64,000 bases of DNA, taken from positions 25,586 to 89,585 of the forward strand of contig QKWP01000368.1 in assembly GCA_003550325.1 (NCBI GenBank), read 5' to 3'. Positions 56,912-64,000 of this stretch are shown one piece after another; positions within the stretch are counted from its first letter, which is position 1; every line of letters begins with the position of its first letter. The DNA is from Gigaspora rosea (lineage: Eukaryota > Glomeromycota > Glomeromycetes > Diversisporales > Gigasporaceae). The translations under genes and the position numbers were made by a program. The notes below the pieces were generated by a model. It saw only the letters and a program-made list of their open reading frames with translations, searched no databases and was not told where the DNA came from.

Positions 56912-57700
56912 TTATATTTCATTATTGATAATTTCGTATAATTTAATCATTTTTTTAATCTCACTCTTAGATTAAATTATATACGAATACTCAAGATCAT
57001 CCGGATGATCCAACACGGATTCAAATTCTTTTATTCATATACAGTTTGTTATTATGTTTTTTACTAATCATACTTTATCAGTTTGTAATTACGTTGAAAT
57101 GTATGATTTTAGAAGCACGCAAAATCACATATCAATAAAGTTATCGATAGTATTGATGTCGTCGCGAAGATACGTATTTAATAGAATGTCAAACTTCTTT
57201 ACATATACTCTCTAAGTGCACGTTCTACGATCGGTACTAATTATCTATAAGGGCACAGGCAGAGGTATAAAGTATTTGGTCTAGTGCACTTTCGTAGGCA
57301 TGGGCACGAAGTGCTAGGCGTGAGTTGGTACTTTGTGTCTATTAAAGTATGTACGTGCAGTACGTCTTAAATTGCCTCAAAGTGCTCAGCCACAAGTGCA
57401 AAAGTGCCTGATAATTTGTTTTATGCATCTTTATATCTTTATGCCAGATCCATGTCTACAAAAGTGCTTGGCAGTTTAAGACCAAGTTGTTTCTATACGA
57501 TCCACTGATTTTCGAGCAATACAAATTCCAATAAAGCAAATAGTCAATTGTGTTTATATTTTAGGTTTTAATCAACTATTATTACTGTATTATGATGTAT
57601 CTATTTCTAAGCGAGACAAAACCACAAATAATGTTTTATAGATAATTTTTAATTATATATTTTTTTATTAATTCTTTTAAAATATAATTTTGTTAAATAA
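56912..57700. other. Intergenic sequence with AAGTGC(A/C) words
   Basis: 57210-57490 holds many AGTGC/GCACT words in both orientations (for example AGTGCACTTT and CAAAAGTGC), possibly a decayed short element. An open frame without start or recognised domain crosses 56950-57135 on the plus strand (DHPDDPTRIQILLFIYSLLL, then a hydrophobic stretch). It cannot be joined to the kinase in phase by the splice sites I see. Confidence 0.4.
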
Positions 57701-57703
57701 ATT

Positions 57704-58265
57704 TAGAGAATTTCACAAATCATATCGGCGAATTTGCGGAATTGGGTTTACATGAGCAGAAATTTTTTTCGATTTTTAACAGCTGTTTTAGTGCACCGGG
57801 GTAGTTCGGATTTGCATGAGAAGAGCAGTTGTGAATACAAGGTAAAATTGTGATTATGTTATATAATCAGCAATTTTATTTTATATTCGCAACGCAGGAA
57901 GATGCTCTCATCATTTTACATACCGTATAACATCAATACAATTATATCTATTGTTAATAAATTTAGAGATTTTCACAATCATATCGGTGAATTCGCGGAA
58001 TTGGGGTTTGCATGAGCAGAAATTTTTTTGATTTTTAACAGCTACCCTACCTTGTTTAGTGCATCGGGATAGTTCGGATTTGCATGAGAAGATCATCTTC
58101 CTGCGTTGTGAATACAAAGTAAAATTGTAATTATGTTATATAATCAGCAATTTTTACTTTATATTCGCAACGCATGAGGATGTTCTCATCATTCAAATCT
58201 GAACTACCCCTGATGCACCAAACAAGGTAGGGCAGCTGTTAAAAATCGAAAAAAATCTTTACATG
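57704..58265. repeat. Tandem pair of hairpin units of about 220-300 bp
   Basis: ATTTAGAGA(A/T)TTTCACAA, CGGAATTGGG(G)TTTXCATGAG-like text and GTGAATACAA(G/A)GTAAAATTG occur in the same order at 57704 and 57956. In unit 2 the second half (58150-58265) is the inverse of the first (AACAGCTACCCTACCTTGTT against AACAAGGTAGGGCAGCTGTT), making a hairpin with arms of about 110 bp. Confidence 0.75.
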
Positions 58266-58362
58266 GATGTATGTAAAAATAATTTAAGGAATAATTAACA
58301 ATAATGATACTGTATAAAATTTTATTATTGTTACTCCTTAAATTATTTTTATATATATCCAT
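58266..58362. repeat. Hairpin, about 45-bp arms
   Basis: GTAAAAATAATTTAAGGA(A)TAA and its inverse TTACTCCTTAAATTATTTTTA face each other around GATACTGTATAAAATTTT. Confidence 0.7.
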
Positions 58363-58840
58363 GTAATAAAAAACTTAAACACAATTGTATATGTTGGGTC
58401 ACTAAAATTTAAGAGTTCGTTTTATAAACATATTTAAACCCAATTCAATAATAAATTTTTTGCTTTAACTATTAAACTATTTTTAGATAAATTTTTTAAT
58501 TGTTAATTCAGATAAAATTGGCACAATTTCTATATTAGAATTTGGAACAAAATATTATAGTGTTAATTATATGTTAAAATCTAATGCCAGTTCAATGATA
58601 AGTTATTTTTTATTAAGCTAACAACCCAGATCGATTAATTTAAAGTTGCAGAGCTCATTGAGTAAATCTAACAGTAGTTAAATCATCAAAATTGGCCCAG
58701 TAGATGCTAAAAAATAACCGAACAACTATAGTCAGAGTCAAAAGTAACCCTTTTCTGTAATTTTAATAAATTAAAAAGCTATAGTCTTGAAACTTTACAA
58801 TAAATAATAATCAATAAACACTGATCATTATACCTTTTTA

Positions 58841-59360
58841 ATTACTACAACAAAAGTTGGATGAGAACTAAAATTTTGGTCAATTTTTTGATCAAAATAA
58901 TTGAATTTAATTAAAAATCAATAAAAAATCAGAATTATATTCAAAAATTCCCAAAATTTAGTATATTAAAATTTAATTATTTTTATAGCAATTATAAAAA
59001 ATTTGAGCTGATTTGATAAGATAGTTGTTGAGAAATTAATTTTTGATGTTATTTGATGTTTATGTTTAAAATTTGGTTGTGTGACTACATTTTTATAGTA
59101 AAAATAAAAAAACATAGTCATACAACCAAATTTTTAAACATACATACCAAACAATTTTAGAAATTAATTTTCAACAGCTATCTCATCAAATTAGATCAAT
59201 TTTTTATAATAGCTATAAAAATAATTAAATTTTAATATACTAAATTTTGGGAATTTTTGAATATAATTCTGATTTTTTATTGATTTTTAATTAAATTCAA
59301 TTATTTTGATCAAAAAATTGACCAAAATTTTAGTTCTCATCTAACTTTTGTTGTAGTAAT
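58841..59360. mobile_element. 520-bp near-perfect hairpin (foldback MITE), TA-flanked
   Basis: Starts ATTACTACAACAAAAGTTGG and ends with its inverse CTAACTTTTGTTGTAGTAAT. TA flanks both ends (58839-58840 and 59361-59362). The arms of about 250 bp remain complementary almost throughout (for example GACCAAAATTTTAGTTCTCA on the right against TGAGAACTAAAATTTTGGTC on the left). The loop is A-rich near 59100. Confidence 0.9.
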
Positions 59361-59362
59361 TA

Positions 59363-60550
59363 AAAAAAATTATAAAAAAAAATGCTAATTAATATTGGGC
59401 TTTTCTATATATTTCTGATCAGAGATATATAGTTTATATATCTTTGGTCTTTTTGGCCAAATTAAAAAATGGAAAATCCAGATAGATAAGTATAAATCTA
59501 TAGATCATCTTTGATCTGTTTTTTGTTTGTTTTTTTTTTATTTACTTTTGCTTTCTTTGCTTTCTTTGCTTTTTTTACTACTGTACTAACAAATTTTTTT
59601 TATTTTTTTTATTTAGCTTATTGTTATCTTTTGTTGTACTATTTTTGTTATTGCAGTTGGTGTTGATATTGTTGGTGTAATTGTTAAATTTCCTCTAGAT
59701 TAAGTGCCTTACAGATAATCATGTAGGCATATATTGTTAGACTTTTGTATTTTTCTAAAAGGTTGTCTTTTATTTTTTCTGATATTTTTGTAAAGTATGG
59801 TCTTATATTTTCTTCTCTTTTTCTGCTTGTTTAGAAACGTGAAATTGGTCAGTAAAGTGGCTCTCATAAGTTTGTCATTTTCTTTTTTTTTCTTTTTATT
59901 TTTTTTAAATTGTTTAGGCTTTTCTTTTAGGTTTGCTAAAATATAGAATTATTGCCATTTGTTATTGGTATTGTTGTTGGTGCACTAATATCATTTGTTG
60001 GTGCCTTTGTCATCACTAATATTTTCTGTTGGTATTTTATTACTAGTATCAACGTTTGTTGGTGCTCTTTGGGTCATTTGTTAGATCTTTTTTGCCATTG
60101 GTAAGTTATTCTTTGGTGCCCTTTTTTGTCACTAGTTTTGTCATTTATTGGTACCTTTTCTCATCACTGTGGCTAGTACACATATCATGCCAAGTTGATT
60201 TCAGTAATGCCATGTTGCGTTATTTTGCCAGTGCCATATTGTACCAATGCTACATTATACTATATTTTGTTGATATTGTTTCATATTGCTATATGCCATA
60301 TTGCTGTATTGCTGTATTGCTATATCGCCGTATTTGTGCTATGTGCCATATCATACTATATTTTGTTAAAGGTCATTTATATCATATTTAAAGTTAGGAT
60401 TAGTAGAAGATAGAATAGGCCTAAAGTTAGAATTAGGATTAGAGTTAGAGTTAGGTAGTAGCACAAAGTTAGTGTAAGAAATAGTAGTATCTAGGTTTAG
60501 TATTAAGTTAAATAGTAGTGCAAGATTATACAAGTGCGAATTTATTTTGT
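59363..60550. repeat. Low-complexity region with three imperfect minisatellites
   Basis: TTTGCTTTC runs at 59548-59570; TTGTTGGT(G/A)(C/T)-type units at 59650-60140; GCCATATTGC/TGTATTGC units at 60205-60355; GTTAGGATTAG/GTTAGAG units at 60388-60450. Open frames here follow the repeats and have no domain. Confidence 0.65.
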
Positions 60551-60554
60551 TATA

Positions 60555-61178
60555 AGGCCACACAAACTTATACTATTGGTTTTCATATCCCGGCCGGGTC
60601 AGTGAGATGGTGTTTTGAAATTTTAATTTTTTTAATATATTAGCCAATAGAAATTCTCTATTCATAATCATATGAACAGAGCAAATTTTTAATTTTTATT
60701 AGGTATATAAAGATTATCAATTAATTATATATAAATAATAATAACAAATAAAACTATAGTACTAAAACGCATATTGTGAAAGTGTAAATCAGGGGTCGTA
60801 ACTTAAAACTTCTAATAACATACAAATATCGATCAAGACTCCTAGTTCCTCGATCTTTAAATTTTCTCAAAAGAATACTTCACTGTGAGCCAGACCAGTT
60901 TGGAACTATGCTATGAAATGCCAAACTTAAATAACTGGCTTCTGAAGTGAAAAATTTAAAGGAAACGAAGTTTGTCTGTATAATAGTATAAAGAATAAAG
61001 TTTAAAATTTTTAATATATAAAATTTTTTACTGGATATCCGGGTTGTAAGACAATAAAATTTTTAAATAAAATTTTTTTTGTTAAAAAATTTTTTTAAAA
61101 AAAAATTAAAATCCAGGTCGCCAGGTCACTAAAGGTTACTTGGTAATATGAAAACCAATAGTATAAGTTTGTATGGCC
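60555..61178. mobile_element. 624-bp TA-type MITE, GGCCACACAAACTT family
   Basis: GGCCACACAAACTTATACTA and, inverted, GGCCATACAAACTTATACTA both continue TTGGTTTTCATAT. CCCGGCCGGGTCA lies inside the left end and CCAGGTCGCCAGGTCA inside the right. TA at 60553-60554 and 61179-61180. Longest member of the family in the window. Confidence 0.88.
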
Positions 61179-61180
61179 TA

Positions 61181-62981
61181 AGTTATTATAAATAAGAAAT
61201 TTATATTTTGGTACACTATGCACTATGGTGCACTTCCAGATCATGGGGTATATAAAACATATAAACAATTAGTAATAATTGATAATCATGATAATCACTG
61301 TTTGTTTTTTTGGTTTTTTTTTTATTATATACTAACATTCGTTATATCTTTGATGAAAGTTCCTGTAAACAATTTAAATGCAGCTTCTTTGTAATATGTT
61401 TTTTTGCTTTTTCAAAATAACCCACTGTTTAGCAATGATTTACAAAAAATTTTACTATGCTAATTAAAAAAAATTTATAACAAAACTTGTAGCGCATATT
61501 ATTGACTAATAGAATCTTAAATTTCATGAAAAATAGTGAAAACTCGTAAAAATATTAATGTTTATGTAAATTCGGATATATTCATTTTCACAAGTTTTTC
61601 CCTAAACTTCAAATGCTTCCAAAAGCACTTTCTTAAAATGAAATCTCCAAAACGTGACTAAATAAGTTAATAGAATAGATATTTGAGAGTCTTCAGATAA
61701 AATTTCATCAAAACAGATTAATATTGACAAAGTTATAATAATTTTTCAATTTGCTTCCAGATTTAGGATTTTCTAAAATTTTCAATTTTTATAAAAACAG
61801 AAAAATCACTATTACAGGCTAGATTTTTACAAGTTCAAATAAAACAAGTTACTACGCACTAATATAATCAGTAGAAAATAGACTAAAATTTTGTTTTCTA
61901 AAATTTTAAATTATTTGGTTAAATATTCATTCCATAAGGGTAGTGATATATATTACATAATATAATTTTACTATACCCCCTACTTAGAAGTAGGCAAAAT
62001 GGTATTTTTGCTACTATGCATGCACATAATATGCTGCATGCATGCATGCATGCATATATATGCAGCATAGTTAAAATTTATTATTTGTTCGTAATATAAA
62101 AAGTAGATTGGATCCTTAATAATTTTAATAATTATAGATTATAATGAAATTAAATTAAAACAAAATATGCATTTCTATTTAACTTTCTAAACCCACTTAT
62201 ACTTGTTTAAGATAAACATTACACTAAAACTAACATTTAACCTTAACCTCTACCCTAAAAAAATATTTTTTGATGGCTTGTCAATTTTTTTTATACTACA
62301 CTATTTCATTTTAATTCGATTTCATTTTAATTAGCTAATATATCAAAAATATATAGTTATTAGAATTATAGTCCATCAAGAGTGTCCTGTACAATCATTT
62401 TGTTCATGTGATGAGAAAACGATGTATTTTAAATTATGCAGTTTATTTGTTTGGTAAGCATAAGTATATAAATTTTACATTTTAAAGATATGCGATCATA
62501 TTACTGTATTAGTATAATGAATACTATAAAAAAAAAAACTTTACCATTTTTTGATTTGCCATCCAAAAAGCGTGATCTGAATGTAGGAAAATTTTAAGTT
62601 GTGGAAAAACAATAAAAAATTCTTTTTTATAGTATGACAATTACTGCTTTAAACCTGTAATATTTATGATATAAAAATCGTCTTAAAATCAAAGTGTGAA
62701 AATTGAAAACGGATACAGAAACAACCAGTTGTTATTTGTTTTTATAATTTTTTAAAAATAGATTTTCGCTAATTATACGCACTTTTTTACCTTTGATATT
62801 AGATTAACTAGGATTTGAATCAGAATTTTTATAGTAATTCACATTAGAAATTATGATAATTCTCACTTTTTCGTTATTATTGAAATAGCAAATATGTTCT
62901 GCAACATACAATAACTTCAACACGAAACAACCCAACCTTAAACATTAAATTATGTCAACCTATTTCATTCATCACAAGGTA
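61181..62981. other. AT-rich intergenic sequence
   Basis: Includes a (GCAT)n palindromic patch at 62015-62075 (ATGCTGCATGCATGCATGC, with GCAGCAT inverted at 62061). No gene recognised. Confidence 0.5.
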
Positions 62982-63522
62982 CCGTATTTTCCTGAAAATA
63001 AGCTACCTTTTTTTGGGCAAAAAGTTATACAAAAAATCAGGGGTAGCTTATTTTCAGGTAAAATCGATTTTTGACCAATCGCGAAAAGTTGCTACATAGT
63101 AAAGTCTAAATTTTACTATGTAAATCAATTAAAATCGAATAGTACCCTTGTTTAAAAGATCAAAATACACTTACCCTGAAATTTTCATTAAGATTGGAGA
63201 ACTTTTTATTATTTAACTTTTAATTTTTATGTTCAAAGAATATATTTTTTAATTTTTTCTCCAAACGTAAAAATCAAAAGTCAATTAATAAAAAGTTCTC
63301 CAATATTTATAAAAATTTTATAATAAGTGTATTTTGACCTGCTGAATAAGTTTACTTAATCGATTTTAATCGATTTACTTAGTAAAATTTAAACTTTACT
63401 ATGTAGCGACTTTTGGTAATCGTGGGGTAGCTTATTTTCGGATTAAAGATGTTTTGGAGTTTTTTGACCAAAATAAGGGGGTAGCTTATTTTCGAAGGTA
63501 GCTTATTTTAGGAAAAATACAG
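62982..63522. mobile_element. 541-bp TA-flanked hairpin MITE, GTAGCTTATTTTC family
   Basis: CCGTATTTTCCTGAAAATAA and, inverted, CTGTATTTTTCCTAAAATAA, both leading into GCTACC, sit between TA (62980-62981 and 63523-63524). The two halves are long inverted copies (AAAAGTTGCTACATAGTAAA on the left against TTTACTATGTAGCGACTTTT on the right). Reference copy for the fragments at 8338 and 9250. Confidence 0.88.
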
Positions 63523-63524
63523 TA

Positions 63525-64000
63525 GTCACCACCAGTTGATGCTGTTGCTTGCTCTACTAAAACAATGATACCTGTCGCAATATTTTTTGTTAACTTTCCG
63601 GTATGTTATTGTTTTTTTTTCACAATGCGTTTGTTAACTTTAATTAAGTTTATTTTCTAAAATAATTTATCTCTTTTACTTTTTATTTGTGCTAATCTAT
63701 TTAATTTGCGCTAACCTACTTAACTCGACATATTATATCATATTAAAGTTTTTTTAGTTGAATTAATATAATTATATATTATTGTTATTACATATCAGAT
63801 GTACTGCAAGTACTTCTAGTCTAAATTCATCTTTGAGTTAGGCATGGAGGTAAGTTCAGTTATATTAAGTTGTACTTTCTTCATCTATTTTGTAAAATTG
63901 AAATAATTGAAGTAAAAAAAAATAAAAAGTAATGTATCTATATAACTAAGAACCTTTGACATAAACTTTACACAATTCTTTTTTAAAATATCATCAATAA
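63525..64000. other. Intergenic sequence to window end
   Basis: AT-rich; no gene or repeat recognised. Confidence 0.5.

Noticed and set aside
56950-57135. Extra membrane-spanning exon of the kinase gene
   Set aside because: Open and hydrophobic, but the available splice sites put it out of phase with the preceding exon.
60056-60413. Cys/Ile/Tyr-rich open frames
   Set aside because: Two frames of the same short repeats are open; no domain and no codon preference.
60380-60450. Telomere-like GTTAGG/GTTAGAG repeats
   Set aside because: Irregular units next to other low-complexity repeats; no TTAGGG array.
1-64000. LTR retroelement, Polinton, CRISPR array or bacterial-type operon
   Set aside because: No reverse transcriptase, integrase, capsid or cas motif, no paired long direct repeats with primer-binding site, and no regular spacer array was seen.

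Overview
The window looks like nuclear DNA of an arbuscular mycorrhizal fungus of the Rhizophagus (Glomeromycotina) type. It is very AT-rich and gene-poor. Its two host genes have short GT-AG introns of about 74-105 bp. One is a kinase-like gene with the N-terminal CxxC...CxxC ribbon followed by a 'W(I/D)P...F' linker that is typical of the huge kinase families in these fungi. The rest is a dense, layered collection of DNA transposons and short inverted-repeat elements. I saw no LTR retroelement, no CRISPR array and no functional tRNA or rRNA gene. This assignment comes from recognised families, not from a database search.

Host genes: (1) 4952-6566 (+), a six-exon short oxysterol-binding-protein homologue (Kes1/Osh4 type, 397 aa). 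(2) 55340-56816 (+), a two- or three-exon kinase-like gene whose HRD motif reads HKN, so it is probably a pseudokinase. They lie nearly 50 kb apart with no other convincing intact host gene between them.

Transposon layout: 7041-7182 TA-flanked MITE; 8151-9241 and 9654-10146 two hAT MITEs of one family, each with a perfect 8-bp target-site duplication (TSD); 11076-13297 a hAT-like element holding a second hAT MITE and a long tRNA-headed SINE; 14807-18202 a MITE holding a pogo-type transposon and a TTAA-flanked MITE; 18283-23054 a complete hAT element whose eight-exon transposase reads open throughout (658 aa), holding another hAT MITE and an intronic hairpin; 23095-24693 a 9-bp-TSD element holding a 1-kb foldback; 25815-26262 a SINE with a 13-bp TSD; 28125-28380 a PIF1 helicase relic; 30004-33547 and 33888-37011 two decayed hAT elements; 37707-39738 an inverted-repeat element with a nested MITE; 40069-40324, 40844-41035 and 41082-42185 three MITEs; 42504-46016 a shattered gene of a repeated, probably DDE-type family, broken by a MITE and by an element carrying a SINE; 48089-53817 a piggyBac-like element swollen by a duplicated 1.1-kb repeat; 54302-54510, 58841-59360, 60555-61178 and 62982-63522 further MITEs and hairpins.

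The most useful signals are the precise nesting orders, which can be read from TSDs and rebuilt empty sites; one hAT transposase that may still be functional next to several dead relatives; GGGTC-rich tips shared by four hAT elements; and premature stops in dead transposases that all fit C:G to T:A change. All boundaries were found by eye. GC content, identities and alignments were not computed.
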